From Sporichthyaceae bacterium (lineage in GTDB: Bacteria; Actinomycetota; Actinomycetes; Sporichthyales; Sporichthyaceae), in the NCBI GenBank assembly GCA_036493475.1, contig DASXPS010000124.1, positions 1 through 64,000 on the forward strand: a DNA stretch of 64,000 nt. The letters run 5' to 3'. This document shows, piece by piece, positions 27,250 to 36,656 of this stretch; within the stretch, counting starts at the first letter, position 1, and each line of letters begins with the position of its first letter. A program made the position numbers and the translations under genes. Under the pieces are notes generated by a model. That model saw nothing but the letters and a program-made list of their open reading frames with translations, was not told the origin of the DNA and made no database searches.

Positions 27250-28865
27250 AGCGGAATGTTGCCGTGCTTGCGCGGCAGCGACGTCTCGCGCTTGTTGCGC
27301 AACGTGCGCAGCGCCCGGATGACCTGACCCCGGGTCTGCGACGGCTCGATCACCGCGTCCACGTAGCCACGCTCGGCGGCGATGTAGGGGTTGGCGAGGT
27401 GGTCCTCGTACTCGGTGATCAGCTCCTTGCGGCGGGACTCCGGGTCAGCGGACTCCGCCAGGTCCTTGCGGTACAGGATGTTCACCGCGCCCTGCGCTCC
27501 CATCACCGCGATCTGCGCGGTCGGCCAGGCGAAGTTCAGGTCCGCGCCCAGGTGCTTGGAACCCATGACGTCGTACGCGCCGCCGTAGGCCTTGCGGGTG
27601 ATCACCGTGACCTTGGGCACGGTGGCCTCGACGTAGGCGTAGATCAGCTTCGCGCCGCGGCGGATGATGCCGTCCCACTCCTGCGAGGTGCCCGGCAGGA
27701 AGCCCGGCACGTCGACGAAGGTCAGGATCGGCACGTTGAACGCGTCGCAGGTGCGCACGAAGCGCGCGGCCTTCTCCGAGGCGTTGATGTCCAGGCAACC
27801 GGCGAACTGCATGGGCTGGTTGGCCACCACGCCGACGGCGTGCCCGTCCACCCGGCCGAACCCGATGATGACGTTCGGCGCGTACAGCGGCTGCACCTCG
27901 AGGAACTCGCCGTCGTCGAGCACCTTCTCGAAGACCGAGTGCATGTCGTAGGGGGTGTTCGCCGAGTCCGGGATGAGTGTGTCCAGCGCCCGGTCCTCGT
28001 CGTTCACCTCGAGGTCGGTGGCCGCGTCGAAGACCGGCGGATCCTCCAGGTTGTTGCTGGGCAGGTAGGACAGGATCGCCTTGACGTACTCCAGGGCGTC
28101 CTGTTCGTCCGCGCCCATGTAGTGCGCGTTGCCGCTCTTGGTGTTGTGCGCGCGCGCACCGCCGAGGTCCTCGAAGCTGACCGTCTCCCCGGTCACGGTC
28201 TTGATCACCTCCGGGCCGGTGATGAACATGTGGGAGGTCTGGTCGACCATCACCACGAAGTCGGTGATCGCGGGGGAGTAGACGTGCCCGCCGGCGCAGG
28301 TGCCCATGATCAGCGAGATCTGCGGGACCACGCCGGAAGCCTTCACGTTGCGCGTGAAGATCTCGCCGTAGAGGCCGAGGGAGGCCACGCCCTCCTGGAT
28401 CCGGGCACCGGCGCCCTCGTTGATGCCGATGATCGGGCACCCGGTCTTGATCGCCAGGTCCATGATTTTGACGATCTTCTCGCCGTACACCTCGCCCAGC
28501 GAGCCGCCGAAAACCCCGAAGTCCTGGGAGAACACGCACACCTGGCGGCCGTCGATGGTGCCGTAGCCGGTGACCACGCCGTCGCCGTACGGCCGGTTGC
28601 GCTCCAGCCCGAACGCCGTCGAGCGGTGCCGGGCGAACTCGTCCAGTTCCACGAACGAGCCGGAGTCCATCAGCACGGCGATCCGCTCCCGGGCGGTCAT
28701 CTTGCCCTTGGCGTGCTGCTTCTCCACCGCCTTGGCCGAGGCGGCGTGGATGGCCTCCTCCTGCCGCACCGCCAGCTCGGCAATCTTGCCCGCGGTGGTG
28801 TGGATGTCGATGTCGTGCGAATCCGGCGGGGAGTCGGGAAGCTCGTCGAGAGCCGGTTCGGCCAC
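27246..28865 (-). CDS. accD: Acyl-CoA (propionyl/acetyl) carboxylase beta subunit, carboxyltransferase
   Basis: A 539-residue carboxyltransferase that moves the carboxyl group from carboxybiotin to acetyl- or propionyl-CoA. The N-terminal crotonase-like half shows [14 protein letters not shown] and [16 protein letters not shown]. The oxyanion-hole segment [13 protein letters not shown] is conserved. The C-terminal half has [14 protein letters not shown] and [17 protein letters not shown]. This pattern is that of AccD5/PccB. GTG start with GAGGTG upstream. The start is divergent from birA (98 bases), whose product attaches the biotin used by this complex. Confidence 0.96.
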   Translation of the reverse strand: MAEPALDELPDSPPDSHDIDIHTTAGKIAELAVRQEEAIHAASAKAVEKQHAKGKMTARERIAVLMDSGSFVELDEFARHRSTAFGLERNRPYGDGVVTGYGTIDGRQVCVFSQDFGVFGGSLGEVYGEKIVKIMDLAIKTGCPIIGINEGAGARIQEGVASLGLYGEIFTRNVKASGVVPQISLIMGTCAGGHVYSPAITDFVVMVDQTSHMFITGPEVIKTVTGETVSFEDLGGARAHNTKSGNAHYMGADEQDALEYVKAILSYLPSNNLEDPPVFDAATDLEVNDEDRALDTLIPDSANTPYDMHSVFEKVLDDGEFLEVQPLYAPNVIIGFGRVDGHAVGVVANQPMQFAGCLDINASEKAARFVRTCDAFNVPILTFVDVPGFLPGTSQEWDGIIRRGAKLIYAYVEATVPKVTVITRKAYGGAYDVMGSKHLGADLNFAWPTAQIAVMGAQGAVNILYRKDLAESADPESRRKELITEYEDHLANPYIAAERGYVDAVIEPSQTRGQVIRALRTLRNKRETSLPRKHGNIPL

Positions 28866-28963
28866 GGATCACCTCGGGGAAAGACGGTGCAGAGTCGTTG
28901 CGAGCTTATTGAGGGCCCCGTGGCGCGCACCGGGCGCCCCGTGCGCCCCCTACGCTGGCGCTC

Positions 28964-29731
28964 GTGGCTCTGGACGCCGTGACCCTGCCGGACGGCTGGC
29001 AGTTGCAGGTGGTCGTCGAGACCGACTCCACCAATGTGGACCTGCGCGAGGCCGCCAGGGCGGGCACGGCGAGGCCAGGGCAGGTTTTGATCGCGATCCA
29101 CCAAAGGGCCGGGCGCGGGCGGTTGGATCGGCGCTGGGAGTCCGAGCCGGGCACCGGGCTGACGTTCTCCGTGCTGGTCGACCCGAGCCCGGTGGGCGTG
29201 GCGTTGTGGGGGTGGTTGCCGCTGCTCGCCGGCCTGGCGATGGCCGAGGGCGCGGGCGCCGCCGCCGGTGTTCGGCTGCGGGTGAAGTGGCCCAACGACG
29301 TGCAGTCACCCGACGGTCGCAAGGTCGCCGGGATCCTGTCCGAGCGGGTGGACACGGCCGAGGGGCCGCGCGCGGTGGTCGGCATCGGGCTGAACGTCAG
29401 CAGCACGCCGGAGCAGCTACCCGTGCCCACCGCCGGGTCGCTGGCCATGGCCGGGGGCACGGTGGATGACCCCGGCGCGATCCTGAGCGCGGTGCTGGCC
29501 CGCCTGGACGCGCGGCTGGCCGCCTGGCGGGCCGCCGAGGGAGACGCCGCGGCGGCGGGTCTGCTGGACGCCTACGCCGCGGCCAGCGTCACGTTGGGTG
29601 CCGACGTCACCGTCACCCTGCCCGGCGGTGAGGCGGTGCTCGGCAACGCGTTGCGCATCGACCCGGACGGCTCCCTGGTGCTGCGCACGGTCGACGGCGA
29701 ACGCACTATCTCGGCCGGGGACGTCGGCTGA
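28964..29731 (+). CDS. birA: Biotin-[acetyl-CoA-carboxylase] ligase, monofunctional
   Basis: A 255-residue biotin protein ligase that makes biotinyl-AMP and transfers biotin to the carrier lysine of carboxylases. The adenylate loop GRGRLDRRW (50-58) and the catalytic KWPNDV (Lys108) are present, followed by KVAGILSE and GIGLNV. The C-terminal SH3-like domain (about 210-255) is kept. There is no N-terminal winged helix, so it should not repress biotin genes. GTG start; divergent from accD. The PH-domain gene starts directly at its stop. Confidence 0.94.
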   Translation: MALDAVTLPDGWQLQVVVETDSTNVDLREAARAGTARPGQVLIAIHQRAGRGRLDRRWESEPGTGLTFSVLVDPSPVGVALWGWLPLLAGLAMAEGAGAAAGVRLRVKWPNDVQSPDGRKVAGILSERVDTAEGPRAVVGIGLNVSSTPEQLPVPTAGSLAMAGGTVDDPGAILSAVLARLDARLAAWRAAEGDAAAAGLLDAYAAASVTLGADVTVTLPGGEAVLGNALRIDPDGSLVLRTVDGERTISAGDVG

Positions 29732-30322
29732 GTGCGCCGCGGTCGGCTGAACCTCGGCGAGGGTGAGCAGTACGCGCTGCGGCTGCGTCGGCACTGCTAC
29801 ACATTGGCCGGCCCGGCGCTCGTGCTGCTGATCTGCGCCGGCGGCGGCGCCTTCCTGATCGGGACGGTCCCGGACACCGGCGGCCACCACCTGCTGCGGG
29901 TGCTGATCAGCGGCGCCATCGCCCTGGTCGGGCTGCGCTGGGCGGTGTGGCCGTTCCTCGTCTGGTACGCCACCAGCTGGCTGTTCACCAACCGGCGGCT
30001 GATCGTCTGCGAGGGCGTGCTGTCCAAGCGCGGCATCGACGTGCCGCTCGGGCGGGTCACCGGGGTGGGCAGCACCCGCAGCCTGCTGCAGCGCCTGTGC
30101 GGGGCCGGGCGGTTGTCCATCGTGTTCGCCGGCGGCTACGCCGCGGAGCTCTACCCGGCCGGCCAACCCGGCCACGGACTGCTGGTTATCGACGACCTGC
30201 CGCTGCTCAATGAGGTGCAGCCACTGCTCGCGTACCTGGTGGACAGCGCGCCCCGGATCGCCTTCCTGCCCCCCGCCGCACCCCCGCCCGGCCCCGACCC
30301 CGCGCTGCCCGACCTGTACTAG
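29732..30322 (+). CDS. Bacterial PH-domain membrane protein
   Basis: A 196-residue protein with two N-terminal membrane helices (about 24-45 and 56-80) and a cytoplasmic bacterial PH domain (about 85-170) carrying the typical TSWLFTNRRLIVCEGVLSKR opening and the DVPLGRVTGV strand. A Pro-rich tail ends the protein. The GTG abuts the birA stop with no gap, implying one transcript. Such birA-PH pairs are common in actinomycetes; function unknown. Confidence 0.85.
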   Translation: MRRGRLNLGEGEQYALRLRRHCYTLAGPALVLLICAGGGAFLIGTVPDTGGHHLLRVLISGAIALVGLRWAVWPFLVWYATSWLFTNRRLIVCEGVLSKRGIDVPLGRVTGVGSTRSLLQRLCGAGRLSIVFAGGYAAELYPAGQPGHGLLVIDDLPLLNEVQPLLAYLVDSAPRIAFLPPAAPPPGPDPALPDLY

Positions 30323-30501
30323 AGCGACGTCCACAGGGTTATCCCCGGGGTGTGGACGGGCTCGGCCAGGGTGAGCGAGCGCCGCGAGTGACAGATGTGC
30401 TCTGTCTTGACCAGAGTTTGGGCGCGGCGGACTTGCCACGGCAAAACGCCACGAACTCGCGTTACCGCGTCCGAGGGGACTTTGCGTTTTACCATTCGGC
30501 C

Positions 30502-31173
30502 ATGACCCGTCTGCTGCTTGCCGAAGATGACGTCGCCATTTCCGAGCCGTTGGCCCGTGCACTGCGCCGCGAGGGCTACGCGGTGGAGGTGAGAGCCGAT
30601 GGCGTTCAGGCACTGGAACGGGCCCGCCAGGGCGGTATCGATCTGGTCGTGCTGGACATCGGGCTGCCCGGCCTGGACGGCCTGGAGGTGTGCCGACGCC
30701 TGCGCGGGGACGGCCAGGTGATCCCGGTGTTGGTGCTCACCGCGCGTGCCGACGAGGTGGACACCGTGGTCGGTCTGGACGCCGGTGCCGACGACTACGT
30801 GACCAAGCCGTTCCGGCTGGCCGAGCTGCTCGCCCGGGTCCGCGCGCTGCTGCGCCGCGGCGCCCCGGAGGTCGGCCACGGCATCCGCGGCGTGCGCATC
30901 GACATCGAGTCGCACCGCGCCTGGATGGGCGACACCGAGCTCCAGCTCACCGCCAAGGAGTTCGACCTGCTGCGCGTGCTGATCCGCGACGCCGGTCGCG
31001 TGGTCACCCGTGACCAGCTCATGCGCGAGGTCTGGGACACCACTTGGTGGACCTCCACCAAGACCCTGGACATGCACATCTCCTGGCTGCGTAAGAAGCT
31101 CGGCGACGACGCCACCAACCCGCGATACATCACCACCGTGCGTGGCGTCGGGTTCCGCTTCGAGCGCGAGTAG
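30502..31173 (+). CDS. OmpR/PhoB-family response regulator
   Basis: A 223-residue two-domain transcription regulator. The receiver domain has the acidic pair Asp9-Asp10, phospho-acceptor Asp52, Thr80 and Lys102. The C-terminal winged helix (about 125-222) has LTAKEFDLLRVLI and the recognition-helix region TKTLDMHISWLRKKLGD. It starts with an ATG after a 179-base gap and is followed after 30 bases by its histidine kinase. The target genes and signal are unknown; divergent or downstream cell-envelope genes are possible targets. Confidence 0.95.
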   Translation: MTRLLLAEDDVAISEPLARALRREGYAVEVRADGVQALERARQGGIDLVVLDIGLPGLDGLEVCRRLRGDGQVIPVLVLTARADEVDTVVGLDAGADDYVTKPFRLAELLARVRALLRRGAPEVGHGIRGVRIDIESHRAWMGDTELQLTAKEFDLLRVLIRDAGRVVTRDQLMREVWDTTWWTSTKTLDMHISWLRKKLGDDATNPRYITTVRGVGFRFERE

Positions 31174-31203
31174 GAGCCATTCGCGGCGGGGGACACGTAA
31201 TTC

Positions 31204-32457
31204 ATGGGTAGGCGCCTGGTCGTCTCCACCCTTTCGGTGGTCGTGGTCGTCGTGCTGTTGCTCGGCGTCCCGTTGGGCGTTGCCATGCGCAACGGCATCA
31301 CCAGCAGCGCCAATGACAGCCTGCGCACCGAGGCCCAGCGGCTGCTCAACACCATCGAGGTGCGCTCGGAGCTGCACGAGCAGATCGACAAGGAATCCCT
31401 CGACCGGCTGGTCTCGCGGGACCGCTCCGCCACCGTCGTGCTGGACGACCACCCGGCGCTGACGCTGGGCGCCCCGACGCCCAAGGGCAGCTTGCGCACG
31501 CTGACCATCGGCGACACCCGCAACGGTGACCGGGTGACCGTCTCCGAGCCGAGGAGCCGGGTCACCAACCAGGTGCGCAAGGCCTGGCTGCTGATCCTCA
31601 TCGAGGCGTTCTTCGCGATCGCCACCGCGGGCGCCCTGGCCGCGCTGCAGGCACGCAGCCTGACCCGCCCCCTGATCGAGCTCGCCGAGACCGCCGAGCG
31701 GTTCGGTTCGACCGATCCCACCCGACGCCGACATCGGCGCAGCTATGGCCTGCCCGAGGTGGATCGGGTCGCCGACGTCCTGGAGAAACGCGCAGAACGC
31801 ATCGCGCACATCCTGGCCGGGGAACGCGCCTTCGCGGCCAATGCCAGCCACCAACTGCGCACCCCGCTGACCGCGTTGTCCATGCGGTTGGAGGAGATTG
31901 CCATGTCCGACGACCTGGACGTGATGCGCGACGAGGCCAACGTCGCGCTGGGCCAGGTGGAGCGGCTCACCGAGGTCGTCGAGCAACTGCTGACCAGCCA
32001 CCGCACCCCGCCGGTCGTGGCCGGCGAAACGGTGGAGATCGACAAGATCGTCAGCCAACAGATCGACGAGTGGAGCATGGCGCTGCGCAAGCTGGGCCGC
32101 TCCATGCAGCTCGTCGGCGTGCCCGCCCTGACCGCCCGGGCCAACTCCGGCGCCGTGTCCCAGATCCTGGCCACGCTGGTGGAGAACGCGCTGCACCACG
32201 GCGGTGGCATGGTGTCCATCCGCACCCGCACCGTCGGCGGCTCGGTGGTCATCGAGGTCACCGACGAGGGCCCCGGCGTCTCCGAGGAACTCGGCCACCG
32301 CATCTTCGAGCACGGCATCTCCGGCGGTAGTTCCACCGGCAAGGGCCTGGCCCTGGCCCGCGACCTGGCCCGCGCCGACGGCGCCCGCCTGGAGCTGGTA
32401 CAGCAACGGCCGGCAGTCTTCGCGTTGTTCCTCGCCGCCCCGGAGTTCCCGACCTGA
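31204..32457 (+). CDS. Sensor histidine kinase
   Basis: A 417-residue membrane histidine kinase. A first helix (about 5-28), a roughly 95-residue extracytoplasmic sensor, a second helix (about 128-150), a HAMP linker (SLTRPLIELAETAERF), the H-box NASHQLRTPLTAL with His216, then N-box ENALHHGG and G-box DEGPGV. ATP-binding G2 box GGSSTGKGLALA is kept. It should phosphorylate the response regulator encoded 30 bases upstream. The sensor domain has no recognised ligand-binding motif, so the signal is unknown. Confidence 0.95.
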   Translation: MGRRLVVSTLSVVVVVVLLLGVPLGVAMRNGITSSANDSLRTEAQRLLNTIEVRSELHEQIDKESLDRLVSRDRSATVVLDDHPALTLGAPTPKGSLRTLTIGDTRNGDRVTVSEPRSRVTNQVRKAWLLILIEAFFAIATAGALAALQARSLTRPLIELAETAERFGSTDPTRRRHRRSYGLPEVDRVADVLEKRAERIAHILAGERAFAANASHQLRTPLTALSMRLEEIAMSDDLDVMRDEANVALGQVERLTEVVEQLLTSHRTPPVVAGETVEIDKIVSQQIDEWSMALRKLGRSMQLVGVPALTARANSGAVSQILATLVENALHHGGGMVSIRTRTVGGSVVIEVTDEGPGVSEELGHRIFEHGISGGSSTGKGLALARDLARADGARLELVQQRPAVFALFLAAPEFPT

Positions 32458-32488
32458 TCCTGGCGGTGCACGCGGAGGTGAAGCGTCG

Positions 32489-32785
32489 GTGTTCTTCCTG
32501 ATGGTCGCGGTGATCGCGGTGGTGGTCTTCGGCGTGGCCGCGGTGGCCGCCGGGCACGGCGGGACTCTCGGTCCCGATCGGCCGGTTGCGGCGGCGCCGT
32601 TGCGGGACGGCCCGGTCGACGCCGGCGCTTTAGCGGCGGTGTCGTTCCCGGTGGTGGTGCGCGGCTACCGGATGGACGCCGTCGACGCGGTCCTCGACCG
32701 GTTGGGAGCCGAACTCGCCGAACGGGACGCGCGCATCGCCGAGTTGACCAGCCCGCCCGCCCCCGCCGCGGACCCCTACGCGTGA
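32489..32785 (+). CDS. DivIVA-domain membrane protein
   Basis: A 98-residue protein with an N-terminal membrane helix (about 2-22), a short linker, and one DivIVA-type repeat SFPVVVRGYRMDAVDAVLDR followed by a coiled coil (LGAELAERDARIAEL). Such single-repeat proteins accompany tag in actinobacteria. A GGAGG lies 11 bases before the GTG. The stop overlaps the tag GTG (GTGA). A role at the cell pole or septum is suggested by the family; not shown here. Confidence 0.8.
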   Translation: MFFLMVAVIAVVVFGVAAVAAGHGGTLGPDRPVAAAPLRDGPVDAGALAAVSFPVVVRGYRMDAVDAVLDRLGAELAERDARIAELTSPPAPAADPYA

Positions 32786-33360
32786 GTGATGCGATTGCGG
32801 GCCCCGACGGACGGCTGCGCTGCCCCTGGGGACTGAGCACCGCGGACTACATCGCCTACCACGACACCGAGTGGGGCGTGTCGGTGCACGGCGATGACCG
32901 GCTCTATGAACGCCTCACCCTGGAGGCCTTCCAGTCCGGCCTGTCCTGGCTGACCATCCTGCGCAAGCGGGAGTCGTTCCGCGCGGCGTTCGCCAACTTC
33001 TCCATTCCCGCGGTCGCCGCGTTCAGCGACGACGACACCGTCCGGCTGCTCGCCGATCCCGGCATCGTGCGCAACCGGGCGAAGGTGGCCGCGGCGTTGA
33101 ACAACGCCCGGGCGGCGGCCGAACTCGGCCCCGGCGGCCTGGACGAGCTGCTCTGGTCGTTCGCCCCGACCGGCAAACGCAAGCGACCCGCGACCTTGGC
33201 CGACGTCCCCGCCACCACACCGGAATCCACCGCGATGGCCAAGAACCTGAAGAAGCGGGGCTTCGTCTTCGTCGGCCCGACGACCGCCTACGCGCTCATG
33301 CAGGCAACCGGGATGGTCGACGACCACTTGGTCGGTTGCGTCGCCCCGCTCAAGGCCTGA
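32782..33360 (+). CDS. tag: DNA-3-methyladenine glycosylase I
   Basis: A 192-residue base-excision repair glycosylase that removes 3-methyladenine. The N-terminal RCPWGLSTADYIAYHDTEWG holds the family's conserved Cys, His and Glu-Trp residues, with FQSGLSWLTILRKRE and the KNLKKRGFVFVGPTTAYAL C-terminal helix pair. C-terminal CV (residues 186-187) agrees with the zinc site only partly, as a His at 182 follows the family. GTG start coupled to the DivIVA-domain gene. It converges with the secreted-paralogue array, 7 bases away. Confidence 0.94.
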   Translation: MSDAIAGPDGRLRCPWGLSTADYIAYHDTEWGVSVHGDDRLYERLTLEAFQSGLSWLTILRKRESFRAAFANFSIPAVAAFSDDDTVRLLADPGIVRNRAKVAAALNNARAAAELGPGGLDELLWSFAPTGKRKRPATLADVPATTPESTAMAKNLKKRGFVFVGPTTAYALMQATGMVDDHLVGCVAPLKA

Positions 33361-33367
33361 CGCAAGA

Positions 33368-34948
33368 TCAGGACGTCGTGCGCCCGGTCTCCTGCTCGTA
33401 GGTGAGCTTCGCATCGGAGATGCGGTCCTCCGGGGCGGTGGACGTGGACTGCGGTGCGTCGTTCGTGGCCGGCGGTGCACTGGAGGGCATCGCGGGGTCG
33501 TGCTCGTGGATGGCGAAGCCCGCCGAGGTTTCGGTCGCGTCGGGCGTCGCGGTCGCGCTGGGCGTCTGGCTCGGCGTGGCCGACGCGCTCGGCGTGGCGC
33601 TGGGCGTCGCGGACGGGCTCGGCGACGGGGACGTCGACGGTGTGGCCGCGACGCCCAGAGGCCCCGGCAGTTGCGGCAACGCGGCCAGAGTGCGGTCGGT
33701 GGTCTCGCCGAGGAACAGATCGCCGGGGTTGGGATCGTCGTCCTGCTCGGGCAGCAGTACCTGGGGCCGGCCGGGCAGCATCAGTGGGTGCAGCGCGGCC
33801 GGGTCCACGACCTGGAGCAACCGGTCCAGCAGGCCGGTGTGCAGGTGCGAGATGCGGTTATGGGTGCGGTGGTTGTTGAACCGGCCCGAGCCGCTCTCGA
33901 ACGCGGTCAGGATGTGCCCGCGGTAGAGGGTCATGTTCTCCGGCAGGCTCGGCGTCCACAGGCAGGCGACCGGGGCCTTCCACTGCTTGGGGTCGGTACG
34001 CCGAACGATGTTCATCTGCCCGCGGTAATGGCTGTTGGAGGAGATGAACACGAAGTGGTCCTCGGTCACCAGCAGGCCCTGGGTGCGCGGCGGCACCTTC
34101 CACGGGCCCTCGACCTGTTGCAGTCGGCCGTTGGCCTGGTTGACGGTGTAGCGGTACATCCGAGTCGGCCGCAAGATCGAGTGCCGCCCGGCCCATACGG
34201 AGCCGTTGGGCTCGACGAACATGAAGCCGGTGGATTGGATGGGTTGCGGGCGGCCATCGGCCCGCATGTAGGGCATCTTCCCGTTCTTGGCCACCGTCAT
34301 CAAACGCCGCAAGCGGGACAACGGGTATTGGCGCACCTTGGCCTGCTTGTAGTGCCCGGCCGTGTCTTGCGCGATCAGCCAGTTGCCGACCACGCCCATG
34401 GCCCCCAGGTGTGATGGTGCGATCTTCACCGTGCCGACGTGCTTGCCGGTGATCGGGTCGATGCCGACGAGGTAGGACTTGTGCCCGAGGTGGTACTCGC
34501 CGAGCAGGATCAGGGCGTGGCCCTTGCCGTCCCAGTTCCACCAGGTGGCCAGGCCCTGCGGGGAGTACTTGGAGAGGTAGGGCATCACCGGGCCGGGGTG
34601 AAACACCTCGTCGTAGAGCCGGGAGACCGACCCACCCTGGTAGCGGGCGCGCTTGGCCGGGCGCTGGCTGCCGTTGCACTTCGGGCCGGGTAGCGCCGGT
34701 GGCAGTACCCGCACCGCCGGGGTTGCGCCACTGAGCGGTGCCACGAACGCGCGGGCCCCGGCCGGGATGGCCGCCCCTATCGCCGCCGCCTCGGCGGCCT
34801 TGGCGACGGCGCCGTGATATGCCGAGTGATTCGGGCGCACCGCGTCGGCCAGGGTCGCGGGCAGCGAAACGGGCCCGTTGGGAGCGAGGGTGACCAGCGC
34901 GAGTCCGCCCAGCAGCGCGAGGGCTGCGTTCCGCGGACGCGGCGACAT
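33368..34948 (-). CDS. Secreted paralogue 1: two-cysteine repeat-rich protein with Ser/Thr/Pro stalk
   Basis: A 526-residue exported protein, the most divergent member of the four-gene array. The signal peptide (about 1-30) follows an excellent GGAGGAAG ribosome site at the ATG 34948. The core (about 75-390) shares blocks with the others: YSPQGLATWWNWDG, KSYLVGIDPITG, VVGNWLIAQD, QGLLVTEDHFVF and TPSLPENM. Repeated VxG/WxAG strands suggest a beta-propeller-like fold. The family's two cysteines are kept (GPKCNGS and VACLWTPS). Unlike the others it has a long C-terminal tail (about 420-520) very rich in Ser, Thr and Pro, probably a wall-spanning or glycosylated stalk. Function unknown. Confidence 0.8.
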   Translation of the reverse strand: MSPRPRNAALALLGGLALVTLAPNGPVSLPATLADAVRPNHSAYHGAVAKAAEAAAIGAAIPAGARAFVAPLSGATPAVRVLPPALPGPKCNGSQRPAKRARYQGGSVSRLYDEVFHPGPVMPYLSKYSPQGLATWWNWDGKGHALILLGEYHLGHKSYLVGIDPITGKHVGTVKIAPSHLGAMGVVGNWLIAQDTAGHYKQAKVRQYPLSRLRRLMTVAKNGKMPYMRADGRPQPIQSTGFMFVEPNGSVWAGRHSILRPTRMYRYTVNQANGRLQQVEGPWKVPPRTQGLLVTEDHFVFISSNSHYRGQMNIVRRTDPKQWKAPVACLWTPSLPENMTLYRGHILTAFESGSGRFNNHRTHNRISHLHTGLLDRLLQVVDPAALHPLMLPGRPQVLLPEQDDDPNPGDLFLGETTDRTLAALPQLPGPLGVAATPSTSPSPSPSATPSATPSASATPSQTPSATATPDATETSAGFAIHEHDPAMPSSAPPATNDAPQSTSTAPEDRISDAKLTYEQETGRTTS

Positions 34949-35150
34949 GACTTCCTCCGGCAGCGGGCGGTCGGCCAGGGTGGGTACCACCGATGGACGC
35001 GCGCCCGTGCGCATTCCACCGGGGGATACGCCGGAGTATGGTCGCGCCGGACAAAAACGCCAGGGGCGCGGCTGCAGGATTTACGGAAACCTAACGTGCG
35101 ATGACCGTGGATCTTCCTTCGGTTTCCGCGATGGGCCCCGAACAGCCCAA

Positions 35151-35323
35151 TCAGAGCAGCTGATCGGTCAGCGAGCGCACCTTGTCCAGCGGGGCGACGT
35201 GCACATCGCCCACCCGATTGACTGCCTGGGGATATTTGTGCGAACCGCTCTCGAAGTCGAGTCGCCGGAGTCGAAGTGCCCGGCCCAGACGTGACCGTCG
35301 TAGGAGGTCATGAAGCTCGCGCC
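35151..35323 (-). pseudogene. Deletion remnant of a fifth secreted paralogue
   Basis: On the minus strand the first 60 bases encode GASFMTSYDGHVWAGHFDS, matching the middle of the intact paralogues (ASFMASYDGHLWAGHH). Then, after a frame change near 35255, another frame encodes FESGSHKYPQAVNRVGDVHV and a family-like C-terminus to a TGA at 35151. In intact members about 90-95 residues lie between these two blocks, including the second conserved cysteine. The copy is thus internally deleted and frameshifted and cannot make a working protein. The N-terminal half is also gone. A 7-base direct repeat ACTTCGA flanks the junction. Confidence 0.8.
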
Positions 35324-35378
35324 CGTGCACGAACTGCACGTCGCCGGTCGGCAGCTACCGGCAGGAGTCGAGCATCGA

Positions 35379-36527
35379 CTACTCCAAGTGAGATCCGGCC
35401 GAGGGTTGATCTTTATGTGGTTCAGAGAACGTCGATGCCGGGGGAGCCTGATTCGTCAACGCACTCAATGCGGCATACGGGGCGATGTGCAGGTTGGTGA
35501 CGCGATTCTGTGCCTTCGGGTACAACGCGGAGCCGCTCTCGTAGACCACCAGGACGCGGTCATCCAGCACCGCGAGGCTTTCGCCCATGCTCGGCGTGGC
35601 GAAGCACCGACCCAGCGGGCTGATCGACGGTGACCGCTCAACCACGGTCATCGTGCCGGAGCGGGTGCCCAGCGAGCTCTCGAACACGAAACGGTCGTCG
35701 GTGACCAGCAGGCCCTGGGTCTGCGCCGGTACCTCGTAGGCCTGGCCCACCGGGGTCAGCACGCCGGTGGAGGACACCGCGTACTGGAACATCCGGTCCG
35801 GGCCGTTGGCGTTGTAGTGCCCCGCCCAGAGGTACCCGTCGTGCGTGGCCAGGAAGCTGGCGCCGTAGATCTCCTGAAGATCCGCGGAGTGTGGCACGAA
35901 CGGTTGCGTGCCGGTCAGGTGCGCCTTCTGGAACGCCACCGCAAGGTCTGCCAGTCGGTAACGGCGAACCCGTTCCGGCCCGCGCCGCGGGCGGTCCTGC
36001 GCGATCAGCCAGTCGCCGACCACGGCGAGTCCGCCGAAGTGCGACTCCTCGGTGGTCACCGTGGCGTAGGGCAGCCCGGTGTCCGGGTCCAGCGCAACCA
36101 GGTACGACGGTGAACCCAGGCGGTACATGCCGATCAGCAACAGCTTGTGGTGCAGGCCGTCCCAGTCCGGCCAGACCACCATGCCCTGCGGGGTGTGCGT
36201 GGACAGGAAGGGGATCGCGAAGGACTGGCGGAACGTCTCGTCGTAGACGTAGGAGGCGGACGGCCCCGGGTAGAACCGGGAGCTGTTGGTGCTCGGCGCG
36301 TCCGCGCACACCGAGGAGTCGGGCAACCGGCTCAACGCGATCGGGTGGGCGGCGAACGCAGCGGCGGTCGCCGACGCCTCGTCGGTCGTGGCGCCGGAGG
36401 AGGAGGCCGCGGCCACCACGGCGACGGTCACACTCGCCGCGCCCATCGCGGCGGCCTTGCGGGGCGGTGAGGAACGTCGGCGGCGGTGCTGGGGGACGCG
36501 GCGGTGCCGACCGGAAGCAGATGACAT
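35379..36527 (-). CDS. Secreted paralogue 2: two-cysteine repeat-rich protein
   Basis: A 382-residue exported protein. The n-region is unusually long and Arg-rich (RRRR), followed by a hydrophobic segment (MGAASVTVAVVAAASS). The mature part shares with the array: FYPGPSASYVYDETF, TPQGMVVWPDWDG, GDWLIAQD, ASFLATHDGYLWAGHYN, TQGLLVTDDRFVFESS and CFATPSMGESL. Cysteines are exactly two (SSVCAD; LGRCFATP). The short polar C-terminus lacks a stalk. It starts with ATG 36527; a second ATG at the hydrophobic segment is possible. Stop lies 56 bases from the ruined fifth copy. Function unknown. Confidence 0.8.
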   Translation of the reverse strand: MSSASGRHRRVPQHRRRRSSPPRKAAAMGAASVTVAVVAAASSSGATTDEASATAAAFAAHPIALSRLPDSSVCADAPSTNSSRFYPGPSASYVYDETFRQSFAIPFLSTHTPQGMVVWPDWDGLHHKLLLIGMYRLGSPSYLVALDPDTGLPYATVTTEESHFGGLAVVGDWLIAQDRPRRGPERVRRYRLADLAVAFQKAHLTGTQPFVPHSADLQEIYGASFLATHDGYLWAGHYNANGPDRMFQYAVSSTGVLTPVGQAYEVPAQTQGLLVTDDRFVFESSLGTRSGTMTVVERSPSISPLGRCFATPSMGESLAVLDDRVLVVYESGSALYPKAQNRVTNLHIAPYAALSALTNQAPPASTFSEPHKDQPSAGSHLE

Positions 36528-36656
36528 GGCAGACCGCCCCCCAGTCCTCGACCGCGGCCGTTCCACGGTGGTGCTCCGGACGTTAGTGATCAGGCAGCGG
36601 CCGGCAAGACGCGCTGCTCCGATCGGGTGCGCCGGGTTTCGACCGGTGCGCCCGGG

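Noticed and set aside
30400-30445. TTGACC as a -35 box of the two-component operon
   Set aside because: No acceptable -10 hexamer lies 16-18 bases downstream.
35084-35128. CGGAAACC / GGTTTCCG inverted repeat upstream of paralogue 1
   Set aside because: Only 8-base arms with a 29-base loop; could easily be chance and no gene end or start needs it.
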